DNA from: Chrysomallon squamiferum
Taxonomy: Eukaryota; Mollusca; Gastropoda; Neomphalida; Peltospiridae
NCBI GenBank assembly: GCA_012295275.1
Contig: CM022673.1
Coordinates: 20,143,810 to 20,203,809, forward strand
Direction: 5' to 3'
Length of the DNA: 60,000 nt
Made by a program: the position numbers and the translations under genes. Positions 10,286-22,243 of this stretch are shown in pieces. Below the pieces are notes generated by a model that saw only the letters and a list, made by a program, of their open reading frames with translations, did not search any database and was not told where the DNA came from. Numbering within the stretch: the first letter of the stretch is position 1; each line of letters opens with the position of its first letter.

Positions 10286-13200
10286 ATAGATTGCTAATGT
10301 GGTATTTTTGTGTCAAATCTGTTTATTTCTGTTTTAGGAAAACCGAGTAGATCTAAAATGCAGTTTCGACTTTAAAAAGTGAAAATATATTATAATAGTG
10401 TTGTTAGCAGTCGTAACAGAGCACGTAACGCACCGAGTACGCTGCAAACTACATAAATGATTTTTAATTTTTTAATTACTATTATTATTTATTTATATTT
10501 TTTTTATTTTTTTATTTTAAGTGTACATTCATTGAATTTTTAAATATTTTGAACGGGGCGGTAACAAATTATAAAATAAAAGATGCTATTTGACACAGTA
10601 TAAAGTTAACAATTTTTTTTGTAATATTTTATTATTTTATTTTATTTTATTTTTAAGTAAGATTTCAATATTCTGAATCTGTTTTTAGTATTACCCAACC
10701 ATTCTTTTTTTTTTTTTTTTTTTTTTTTTGTTATCTTTATTTTCTACCTCCGTTGGTTTTATAGACATTATACAAGAAAATTTAATATGACAGTATATAT
10801 AACTGTTAATGAAATTAAACTTTAATTATATGCGAGATATGGTTAGTTTGATATTTATTATTACATTAATGAAAGTAATATTAATCTTAACTTTATTGTA
10901 TGTGGAATAGAGAAATAATAAGCATTATTTCCTATTCTACCACGGTCACTTTTTAATGTTTATTAATTCATAAAGTTATCTCAGGTGAATGTGTGCTAGC
11001 AAGATAATTTCTCTGCCTCCTGTTAATAGCTTTGTTGACAATGGGAATTTTATGGTTATGTGACATGAACATAAACGGTAAACGTTGCTTAGGATTTAGA
11101 GGGAACATTCTCAGAAAGCAGAACATTGCCCTTTGGTCCTTGATAGGAGATGACCTTAGTCGACCAATAGTGAAGGGTTTTGTTTTATTTTTTGTTTGTT
11201 CTGATTTAATTAAATACAGTTTTAATAAATCAATGTCAGTTTGTCCTCTTTGGAAAAACCAGTGTTACTATGATTTTGTATTTTAATTTTTTCTAATATC
11301 AGTGGTTAATAAAGCTGTTTGGTTTGAAATCCGTCTTGTTTGTTTGTTCCTCGTTCATGATAATTCATGGCAAAAGAGGCGGACACAACACAAAAAATTA
11401 TCAAGAATATTTAGCTTTGCCAATGTTAGAAAACATTTTTAAATTTAAACAGTGGGCGGTAATCTAGACAAAAAGGAAAACAGGCCTAAAAAAATATCGA
11501 CATGGCAATTCCCTTTATTAAGTCAGACGTCAAACGAAATATCTGTTTGGCTACACGGACTATCGCCTCGGTAACTGTTTTTTACAAGCCATTCTGCCAA
11601 ATCAGATGCTTTTCTCCAGAGCTAGAATACACTTTGCAATCGATAGATTTTTTATCATAATTTGATCAATATTTTACAGAATGTTAAATACCTGTTATAA
11701 TTTGAGATAGGTTTTAAAAGCCAACTTGACGCCCATTTGATTGGGCGTTTATTTTTATACAAATTTATTATTAATAGGCTATAATTTTAGGTAAGGTAAT
11801 TTTTAATCTCTTGTAATGAACATTATTTCTTAAACTTTTCATACAATTATTTGTAAGGAGAACTTATAAAATATATGTTAAAACAATTATGAAAATTTAA
11901 AGAACTTGTTTTTTCTCGTTGACTAATAATTTTTCCCAGATTTGTTCTGATATTAAAACATCACAATTTCAAGGCTATTCCAAAAATAGGAATATTATGC
12001 CTCTAAGATTACTCACACCAAACCTGCTTTGAAACTTCTTCATTTAACGCAGTTTACAATGTCAGTATATTTAAGTGATGTGCTCAGTCAGTGTAACGTC
12101 CGTCACCAATAAAAACGAATTGTTTATATGAGAAGAAAGTCTGAAGGTACATGTCCACGACAACATAAAAATAAAAATATTTCAGGTAGTTTTGATAGTA
12201 TATCAATTGTATTTGAGAGAGGAAGAGTAATACTCGTGACATGACAGAAAAATATAGATGCAGTAACATTCGATACGCTCGTATACGTAATTAAAGTATT
12301 CGCTATAGTCATAGTCATTCAGTATCTTTAGTATAAAATGTAGTTTAACTATAGATGACAAATACAAAATGATATTATTTTTGCTCACAGTTCTTTAGTA
12401 CTCCCTCTTTTCAAGAAAAAAAAAAAATCAATTCCAGAACAATTTCAAAAAACATTATGTCCAGATCCAAAAAAAAAAAAGTGCCACCAGTATTCACAAT
12501 TGTAATGTTAAAGCATTGCCGTCACCCACCATAATCTGTGAAAGGGATCCCCGGGAAGGCAGATTTTTTTTTCAATTTCAATTTTGATATTAGGCAAAAG
12601 TAATCCTAAATATAATAAAAGACGGTGTATTAAAATCAGCAGTTGTCTATTAAGTTTGAATGAATTAATACCACATGATACCATCTACTTTGTTTTTAGT
12701 TGTATGAAAAATTTCCATTCCAAAATTATCTAAAAATGACTGTTTATTTTATTTTATTTATTTATTATATATATTTATATTTATTTATTTATTTATTATT
12801 ATTATTATTTTTTGTCTTCAACTTGTTAGAAGTTTACTTTAAGAATGTATGTGAAAGTTTAGCCAAAAGTCATCAAATTCACATTATTATATTGATCAGG
12901 CAATAAAACGCAGGAGTGGACCAGGCACTACTTCTGAATGTAACATCTGTCATCGTGGAGTAACCCAGAAGCTGAAGCTCTAAACTCTTTATAACCCTTG
13001 AGGTATACCAATACAAATAAAAAATATTGGGTGCCATTTTTTTTTTTCTATATTTCCACAGTGCCATTAAATGCATTTTATGTTCTTTTAAAAAAAAATT
13101 TACACCCATTTTATCCCAGTAAATTTGTATTTTCTTTTGTCATTTGCCCTCGTACTCTGACCTGTGCAATGGGCATCTTGTCTTTACAGAGAGGTTTCTG

Positions 13201-13475
13201 TGTAATATCATATTCCATGCAAATAATGGAGAAATCTGAAATAATATTATAAAACTACTTACTCACAGACATGGAAAAATCAAGTAAATACTAAAACATT
13301 TACCCTCGTTACACACACACACACACATGCACATTATAAAGGATTTTCTATAGCTGAAGTTACTGCAACAAGAGCAAGAAACAAAAACAGCGGACAATAC
13401 TAGAAAAAGAAGACAAATGCATAAAAACAAAACTGAAACACATATTTAAAAAACGCAATAATGAAAAATGGAATT
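9600..13475. other. Intergenic, AT-rich
   Basis: No gene recognised. Contains ATTT and ATT runs (about 9667-9698, 10228-10283), poly(T) tracts (about 9799-9828, 10704-10730) and no conserved coding signal. A less AT-rich patch at 11030-11480, with AATAAA near its 3' side, could be an old mobile-element fragment but is unassigned. Confidence 0.4.
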
Positions 13476-13548
13476 CGCCCAACGTGGGGCTCGAACCCAC
13501 GACCCCGAGATTAAGAGTCTCGTGCTCTACCGACTGAGCTAGCCGGGC
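13476..13548 (-). tRNA. tRNA-Lys (anticodon CTT)
   Basis: The minus strand forms a complete 73-nt cloverleaf. The acceptor stem GCCCGGC pairs with GTTGGGC (two G-U pairs), followed by discriminator G. The D arm is GCTCAGTCGGTAGAGC, the anticodon loop CTCTTAA carries CTT between GAGA/TCTC stems, and the T arm GTGGGTTCGAGCCCCAC holds canonical box B. There is no intron. A run of five T on the transcribed strand (13464-13468) lies just downstream and can serve as the RNA polymerase III terminator. It closely matches eukaryotic tRNA-Lys(CTT). Confidence 0.97.
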
Positions 13549-13754
13549 ACAAGCTTGTGCAATGTATAATAATTATATATACAAAATAATATTGTCTCGA
13601 ATTAGATCTTTGATTAAAAAAAAAAAAGTTTTCAGTTGGTTTTTTTTTTTTTTTTTTTTTTTTATTTCCCATTCTTGTCACAGTTTCAGTATACAGCTTT
13701 CTTCTTTATTTTCTTCTCTATTTATGTTTCCTTGTTACTTTTTTTTTTAATTTT

Positions 13755-13793
<39 letters not shown>

Positions 13794-14184
13794 TATTTAG
13801 TTATTTCAAATGCAGATAGTATCAGTATAGCCATCTAAGTCCATGGTCCTTAAAAATAAAATAACATAACATCGCTGATATAAATCAGAAAACAGTTAAA
13901 TATTTAAAACAAATTGTTTTAAAAGAACAGTGGACAACGTAATTAAATACATAGATATATGCCGAGTTACCGTGTCCACTCTTCTTTTAATATTATGTGT
14001 GTGCCTGTGTGTGCGGCGCGTGTATATGTGTGTTCAGGCTTTAATACTTTTAAATAATGTCATGTTTTATTACTTTTTACTCTTATCTTTTTCTTTTCTT
14101 TACCATATATAAAATTATAATAAGAATTTTAGTTAAACGCAAAATTAATTTAAATTTTTGAAATAATTAATAAGATGAATTCTA

Positions 14185-14943
14185 GACAATTCGTACCCAA
14201 GACAACTCGTATCTTAGATAATTCGTACCTACAATGAACTGGGTTCCTCAACGGTAACATACGGATGTAATTATTGCACATAATGAAGACATTCATACTG
14301 GTTCCTTAGATTATATCACTCCCCTAAACAGACACCATATATTGTCAATTTGTGTAAGATATATATATATATACACACATACATACATACATACATACAT
14401 ACATGTAAGAGTAATACATGTATGGTATAATCATAATGATGGGTATAACTACATTTATGACAATTACTGTACATTACACTTACAGTGAAAGCAAAATTTC
14501 GCAAAAGTTTTAAAATATATTTTTAGCACCATTTTAACAATTTTGTTATATGTCTGATAAACTGAACTGAATATTAAACTGATAATCATACTGTTGTTTT
14601 GTTTCACCGTATAGATGATGGGAACAAAGTCTACTTCATGCGGAAAACAGTTCCATAAAATCTGCCTGAAAAAAATAAGATGAACGTGTTAGTTATTTTT
14701 ATTTTGAAGGAACTGTTGGTGTAATTATGGAAATGGCGATAAAGTAAGAATAGTCAAATCTCAATTATTTTTATTTTCAGAAATCGGAAATTTATCATCG
14801 GCGGATCCATAAATCAACAAATAAAGCAAATGCAGGTTAATACAGAAATCGGAGTGATACGGCTGGTACAAGCTGTTTTAACTTGTGTTTCAGACCTGGG
14901 TATGAGTTGTTGTGGTTACGGGATATCTTGGGTACGAGTGGTC
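14185..14943. mobile_element. Element bounded by inverted triplets of a 16-bp repeat
   Basis: The left end, 14185-14232, is three tandem 16-bp units (GACAATTCGTACCCAA and two variants). The right end, 14896-14943, holds three 16-bp units of the same family in inverse orientation (for example TTGGGTACGAGTGGTC). Internal sequence about 660 bp long shows no recognisable ORF. Terminal arrays of short repeats in opposite orientation suggest a non-autonomous DNA transposon. It lies about 160 bp upstream of the chitobiase-like start codon, so it may contribute promoter or 5' UTR sequence. The family is not identified. Confidence 0.45.
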
Positions 14944-15101
14944 TTGAGTCTGTTAAGCCAGCCAGGTAAGGTCAAGTATGTTTTCTGTGCAATGGCCTGC
15001 TTAGATTGACACTTAGCTCTACAAACTCAAAGAAGATACCATTTTTCAGACGTTTATTGTATTAAGGAAGTAACTTCAGAAGTAAACATTTTTAATATAA
15101 T

Positions 15102-15567
15102 ATGGACAGTTTTAACTTTGTACACCCCTGTACGTTTGTTGTTACAGTGCAGGTGTGGTTGTTGCTATTGATTTCCGGTATAGGAAATTGTAATATACCG
15201 CCTGAGATAAAACAGCTACCTTGCCCGTGCAGTGACCACATGGACTGTAGGCGACCTGTGTTTTCAGATTCTAACCAAGAAAAAGAGGTAAATGTAATAA
15301 CTGTTTCATAATTTTTTTAAACATAAAATGATAAATTCAAAATTGCGTACAATTTCAATCAGTAAAGAGTAACTAATAATAATATGGGATCAATGGATCA
15401 ATGCTTCATTATCCATACATAAATGTTGTAGTGATCGTGCCATCGTTACAGTTTATTTTAAGATATTTGTGAGCCTAAGGGTGAAATATTTAAGGTAATT
15501 AAACAGAACTAAATAATATCATTTTGAATTTATTACGAACTTGTTAGCAAAATCTGAACAATCCTAA

Positions 15568-15647
<80 letters not shown>

Positions 15648-18383
15648 AAGTAGTGGTAGTAGTAGTAAATATGTAAATAATAATAATAATAATAATTTCT
15701 TTAATATTTTTATTATAATTTATTATTTAATTTTAATTATATTTTAAAGGTATTAGTTTTTACTAATGGGAAATCTGATTTTGAATCATGGAACTGGCAA
15801 AGCATAACAACAGTTGTTGCAACAGATGACAAAAGAATGAGAGATATTATGTGTGAAGCACATAGACAGAAGAAAAAATTTGGATTTCAAGGTAACTGAA
15901 TTGGACCAGCATCAGAAAAAAAAAGGAAAAAAAAAAGAGTAGAAAAATAATGGATTTGGAAGAATTAAACTGTTAAATGTTAAAATAATTGTTTAATGTT
16001 ACCTTTTCTGATAGCTGTGAACTTGGCAGCTTACATCAACAAATAAAAAAATAAAAAAAAATTTGAAAAATATTAAAAATAAAAATAAAGAAATAAAAAT
16101 TAATAAAGTAAAATCTACAAAGTTTATTAACATATTAGTAATATTACAGTTTAAATGTTTCATAACTTACATCAATAATGACTACTTAATAACACACTGC
16201 AATGATCAGTATTACATGTCTTCCCTTAAAGAACAACAATCATGAAGATAAATTTGACTATTACTTGGTTGAGGGAATCTTGTAATCCTTATAATTGTTT
16301 GATGAGTAATTAATAAAAATTAACAAGATTTTTAATGCTCTTTCTTGTTCAGTTCCTCCTCTGCTCAGACTTGACTCCTTCAACTCCACAACATCTAATG
16401 AAACACAGACCTGGATGAGAGGAATTGCTCAGAAACGGCTAGACTTAAGGGCTGATGTGGTGGTTGTTGACCTAGTTGACATATTTCATGCTGATTCAGT
16501 TGACTTGGATGCTCTGATTAAATTACTACATCATGTAAAGGATTCTATCTCTCCAGTGTCTGCCACTGAAAAGATGCCTGTAAAGGTGATCATAATTATA
16601 GAACCAAATAACGTTGTTTAAAAATTCTACAAGTCCTTTCATTAATTAACCCAATAAGTTAAAATCACTGATTTTAATGAGTATTTCTGAAATTATTAAT
16701 GGTCTACATGCACATAATCTTGAACACAGCCACATCAAGTGTTTCAGTGTATTTTTTTGAATGGTTAAACTGATCTGTTTTAGATAGTTAACTTTTAATG
16801 TATTTTGATAAAATCATATGGGGTCATTCTGTGTCAAATCACCCAATGGATTAAACTCAACCGTCTCAGATTTTTATGAAATTTGGTATACCAAATCTGA
16901 AATTTTAGGCCAATCAGACCAGTGATAGGGAGATAGGGCCCCCTGAATTTCAAAAATTTTGGCAAAAATGGGTGTAACCACCAACCGTTGAACCCTCATA
17001 TCTCAGGAAATAGTGGGCCAATCTTCATAAAATTAGTATTGTTGAAAAGGCAATATGAGAAGAATTCCAAATCTGCCATTATTGTTCAGTTTGAAGAATG
17101 TTGGGATACACTGATCTTTTGACCTTTGTTATTACCTTGAAATTGACCTTGTGGATCATGTGATCTTGAGATGACCTTTCTTGAAATTTAATCTCCTACA
17201 GGTTAACTAAAATATAAAAAAGTTATTTTTTTTTCTTGGGGGGGGTGATTTGACACGGAATGGCCCTAGTATGCTAAATTCTGTTTTACTTCTGTCTTGT
17301 TCAATTTCAGTTGATTTGTGTAGTACCCTGGAAACCACCTTGTGTTAATTATCAAAATAAAAATAACTGCAGCTTTACTCAACAAGCCATCAAAGTTTGT
17401 TCATGGTTCTTGCTGTCACCCCAGAGTTACACATATCTCAAAGATTATGGTTGTAAAGCCAGAGCTACAGTACCAGAAACAAAAATGTCTTTAGGTATTT
17501 GTTGTCACTGTTAATTAATATTATTGTTATACTGGCAATTTTATGAATGATTACTTCCTTACAAAGTTACATGTTCAGCCAGTATAAATTTATGGAATTA
17601 GCATTTAGAAATCTACCATAACTACTTGAAAAGAAGTTCACATAATTTTTGTTATGTTGAAAGAACTGAAACTAAATCTTTTAACAAGTCCAGCATCCAA
17701 AATTGTAAGCAATAAATAAATAAGAAAAATGAAAAAACATGTACTCCAATGAATGATTAAAAAAAAAATAATAATAAAAAAAAAAAAAAAAAGAGAAAAC
17801 AAACTATACTGCAAGCAGAAAACATCATCAAAGGAGCACAGACATTTAGTTTGTCAGAGTTACACTTTGTCTATGTTCAGCTGGCAAAATAACAATCAGT
17901 AATGTTATTTATTTTTATTTGTAACTAATATATCAATGCTCAAAGGTTTTTAATTACCATTATTATATTTTTTTGTTGTGTTGATGCATTTGAGTTCATA
18001 TTAGTAATACAGTAAGAGTGTATTAGAGTAAGAATGTCTGTTTCAGTGTATATGGACATTCATTTCTAAACCACTGTCCTTTATTTGAAACTGAATGGAG
18101 CACCCTTTTTTTATAATGATTGGGTGTAGCTGCCTCCACTTATTTTTTCAGTTAAATTTTATTTCATTTTGTAGTAAAAGTTTTTTATTTCTAATATTTT
18201 TTTTTATCTTAGGTGTTGATGATTATGCAGTTCAAGGTGTATATGAAGGATTAATCATACTGGGTATACCATGGCATGGATATGAATACATCTGTAAAAA
18301 CCAAAATGTGGTAAGTGTCGGAGACTGAACTTATTCGGCAGTACCAGTATCCTCTCTGGCTAATAAAATTTTACATCAAAACT

Positions 18384-18414
<31 letters not shown>

Positions 18415-21400
18415 TTTTCAATTACCTGAATTAATAATATTCTAAAACCTGAGCATTTTCGTTTTCTATTATATTTACCAATTAAAAAAAATTATGTTCC
18501 AAAATAATTCTATAGTTTTGCATACATCTTTTATTTATTTTTAATTTTATTTTTTAAATGTACTCTTTTTCCTGCTTATTTAAGTGTTCTGGTTAGAATT
18601 CTGAATATTTCAGCTAGCTTTTCTAGTTCTATGTTGGATCAGAATGTAAATAGGCAGATACAAAAATGCGTAAATAATTATAATTAATGAATCTTTTGAA
18701 TTGACTTCATTTCTGAAACAAGAACTTTTTAACAGCACTAATACTGACAATGAAATTACTAGTCCAGTAGTTGATAGTCTCCTTTTGAAGGACTACTATA
18801 TGAAAATATTGTTAACATTAAATTTGGCAATTATGCTACAGGTACTGAACCATTTATCCAGAAAGCTTGGGACTGGAGGTGGCCCGGATTTCTGGATACA
18901 TACTAAATATATATTTCTTTTTTAATCCATTAAAAATCTTAAGTTACCTATAGAGAATATGATCTATAATAAATAGGATGAAAATTAAATGAAAACAAGA
19001 AAGAAAATAATTTGAATTAAAACGATATCTGTACAGATTAATACACTTATATTTCTTACAGTATCGTATATAATTTAATTTGACAGGTATAATGACTTCT
19101 GTGAGAGATTTACCTCTACACAGCAACAGTCTCACTTAAACTGTTCAGCATGTACATTATGGAAATGACTAATGCAGCTAATGGTGACTTACAGCTGGAC
19201 TAATTTAAAAGTAGTCCCTTAATAATAATAATAAATAGTTGCTGGTTTTCTGGATTTTCTGGATGAATAGTTCAGTACCTGTACTTGAATCTTACATTTG
19301 AAAGCATTGAACTAAATTTTTAATTTGATATTCACTGTCACTGTATAATATTAATATACTTTTCAGATTGAAAGTAAAATCTGCATGCTAAATCAAGTGT
19401 CTGTATCTGTAAACTCAAGTGAAACTAAGTGTGATGTGAACAACAGGACAAAAATGTCGTTGGGGGATATGATCACTAAGCACTATGGAATGTTCAAGAA
19501 TCATGAAACAGATCGTGCATATCAAGCTCCTTTTTACACATACTATGTAAGTAATATGAACACTGAAATACACTGAAATAGTTGACATTTTTGTGCATGC
19601 AAAAACACTTTTCAGGTGTTACGGTTATTTTCAAAGTTTATTTATGTAATTTTAATGCACCTTGAATTTCTCAAGTTCATCTTAAATGTATTTAATGATA
19701 CAGACGTTTCTATAAAAATATTAAAACCAAGATTATTAGAGTTTATCAAATGCCAGCATCATCATCAGGTCTTTGTACACGGTGGGTTTTTTGTTTTGTT
19801 TTTTGTTAAAAGGCAGTAAAATAAAAATCAAAGTTTTTGAAAATTTAGATTTTGTTTGCAATGAATTTTGAAAACAAAAAGAATCTAATATGATTTTTAG
19901 ATAGTATATAGGTAAAAAAACAAAAACCGTGTGTGTTTATTTATTTTTATTTTTTTCAGGATAATGCTACCAAAGTGTATAAACAGGTGTGGTTTGAAAA
20001 CAGCAGGAGTTTGCGATTAAAGTACCAGTATGCTCATGACTTTGGTCTGAAAGGTGTGTAATAAATGTTCCTTAGCAGCATGTGATAACATCAATACAAA
20101 AATGCGAAAAAAAGAAGAAAAAAAAGAATTCAGATATTTAGAAATTTGAATAAATTGCTTTCAACAGGATAAAAGTAAATTTGTTTCTGCCTATAAATAA
20201 CAATTATGTAATTTTGGTACACTTCTAGGTATTGGCATTTATACTGCTGAAGATTTATCTGAGATCAAGTCAGGAAGTGTTAATGGGTTCAATGGAGGAA
20301 TGTGGAACTGGGTTTTACATCAAATCATCCAGGAAGGTGTAAAAACACCTCCTGTGAGCAAATATCACCCAGGTAAGATACAGATCATTATGTATCATTG
20401 ATGGTATGAACCAATAGACCAAGGGTATCCATGGGAAGGATGATGTGTGGCTGTGAGGATATCGCTTCATCATATTTAATGTCTCATTTGAAATATAACA
20501 AGGCTGTGTGTCGGTATAAACACATATATACCATGAATGTCAGATGCTGTACCCAAAAAGGCGTCCAATATTCATTTTTAGATCTGACAGTTTTAAAGCT
20601 GTTATTTAATAAAAGTAATAAATAATATTAATAACTGTTTTATTTTGACTTTAATGGTTATCATAGAGTATGCAAATATATCAAGATAACATACTGCTTA
20701 GCAGTATGTTTACATGAGAACATGTAAATGCAGCATTTTAATGAGAATAGTAAGAATCTGAGGTCAATACTGACCATCAGTAGTAATTTTAGCCGATTGT
20801 TTTGTTATTTTGATATATTTGCATACTCAAATACTTGACATATGCTATTTTACCTTGAGAGATAAACATTAAATATTCCTCACATGTTTACTTATGTAGT
20901 GAGAGTAATTTTGTGGCATAAAACGGTTTGTAATCAGCAGGGTAAGCTTACTCGATAAATATTATTGGATCATGTAATATATATATTCTTTAAAGCTGAA
21001 CTTGGATTGTGTTTCTAGTGATTTAATGTTGGCTAAATATAAATACATATATGACCTTGTTCCTTGAATACCCTTAGAGTCAAACCAAATCAGTTAGCTA
21101 TCTACCCTATACAGGGAGATCTGTATGATCTGTATGTAGTTAGTGCTATTTTGGAGGGAGAGTGTTACACCTATTGTAGGGTTCTAATTTGGTTACATGA
21201 CAATGATGCTAATTACAGGTAGTATGAAACTGCATTAGATGCCCTATGACAGTTATGCTTTCACATTTTATGCAAAAATTGTGCAACTATAGTGCCAGTG
21301 AAGTTAAAGCTCTGTGGCCTATAATATCATCAGGTTTGCGCACTCCTGCACTAGACTGTATAGGATTAGTAAAGTCCAATTATTATATTTGTTAACTGAA

Positions 21401-21655
21401 CAACCACATTTTCTCAATGATAAAGTATTGCATTAAACTATCAAGAGCTCTAATAGTTCATTTGTTGATTTCATTCATTTTGTTCTTTCAGACTCAGTTG
21501 CAGGAATTGCTATTGGTTGCATGCTTGTTGGAGTTATTCTTGGCATTGTCTTTATGATTATTTTGTTCCGAGTCAGGGTAAAGAAAAAAATACAGAGACC
21601 ATTCCGGAAAGATGGACCAGATGAGTACCATGATGAAGATGACTTGAATTTGTGA
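15102..21655 (+). CDS. CTBS-like: Di-N-acetylchitobiase-like GH18 protein, membrane-anchored, probably catalytically inactive
   Basis: Nine exons (15102-15287, 15750-15891, 16353-16585, 17311-17494, 18213-18310, 19367-19546, 19960-20053, 20229-20372, 21492-21655) total 1425 nt, 474 aa, with all phases consistent. A hydrophobic leader (WLLLLISGIG) precedes CPCSDHMDCRRP, the chitobiase N-terminus. WNWQSITTV, ILGIPWHGYEYIC, QAPFYTYY and QVWFENSRSLRL follow the GH18 chitobiase order; vertebrate CTBS is a roughly 385-aa soluble lysosomal enzyme that trims the reducing-end GlcNAc of N-glycans. Here the DGxNIDIE motif reads DVVVVDLV (residues 144-151), so the acid/base Glu is Val, and the MSYD motif has also diverged (LSPQ). 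Residues about 423-446 form a transmembrane helix followed by RVRVKKK and an acidic tail. Many N-glycosylation sequons are present. Confidence 0.87.
15568..15680. repeat. (ATT)n(AGT)n trinucleotide repeat
   Basis: ATT run followed by about 16 AGT units, then AAT units, within intron 1 of the chitobiase-like gene. Confidence 0.95.
16821..17266. mobile_element. Terminal-inverted-repeat DNA element in chitobiase-like intron 3
   Basis: The left end (16821-16844) and the right end (17243-17266) are inverted repeats matching at 22 of 24 positions around the core GTGTCAAATCACCC. The interior (about 400 bp) is less AT-rich than its surroundings and contains no transposase frame. This is the structure of a non-autonomous DNA transposon. 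Target duplication is not clear, so I do not assign a superfamily. Confidence 0.6.
20666..20828. mobile_element. Compact foldback MITE (163 bp)
   Basis: The first 26 bp (GAGTATGCAAATATATCA...) and the last 26 bp are inverted repeats with a single mismatch. The interior contains two further small palindromes (around ATACTGCTTAGCAGTAT and a CATGT...ACATG stem). It lies in the last intron of the chitobiase-like gene. No coding capacity and no obvious target duplication. Confidence 0.6.
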
Positions 21656-22212
21656 TAATTGATTTGTTACATAAACTAACATCATTATTACACTTTTGTT
21701 ATAGTTATTTGAAATATATGCCAATAATCTAAATATAACTGAATTTGAATTTTGAGGAACAAGATTTTCATCTAAATAACAATTTGTTTTTTCACTAAAA
21801 TTATATCTTTGTCTATTTCATTCTAATATTTTATCTAATTTTTTTATATTCTTAGACAAATGAAGCTCATAAAACGAGGATAAGGAACATATTTTGAACA
21901 TTAATGTAAATACAACAACGAAATGAAATACTAGATTACACTCAAACAAAAATTGAAATGGTAATCTTTTTTAGTACCTTAAAATATTATGTATTTACTT
22001 TGAACCACAGATACACAAGAATGTTATGCAATCATATATAGATGGCATATTTGTTTTCTCATTTTATATTGTAAAAAGCACTGAAAATATATGCTTGGTG
22101 GATTTTGTTATGAATTTGTTTTGTAATTACATTCCAGAATTTTCAGGTGATGTGCATATTATACATTCTGCCCACATTTATGTTTTTACAATATATATAT
22201 ATGCATGCATAC

Positions 22213-22243
<31 letters not shown>

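Noticed and set aside
11032-11400. Possible solo LTR (TGTTGACAATG start, AATAAA, possible end before TGGCAAAAG)
   Set aside because: No second LTR, no primer-binding site I can confirm, no target duplication; kept only as an unassigned patch.
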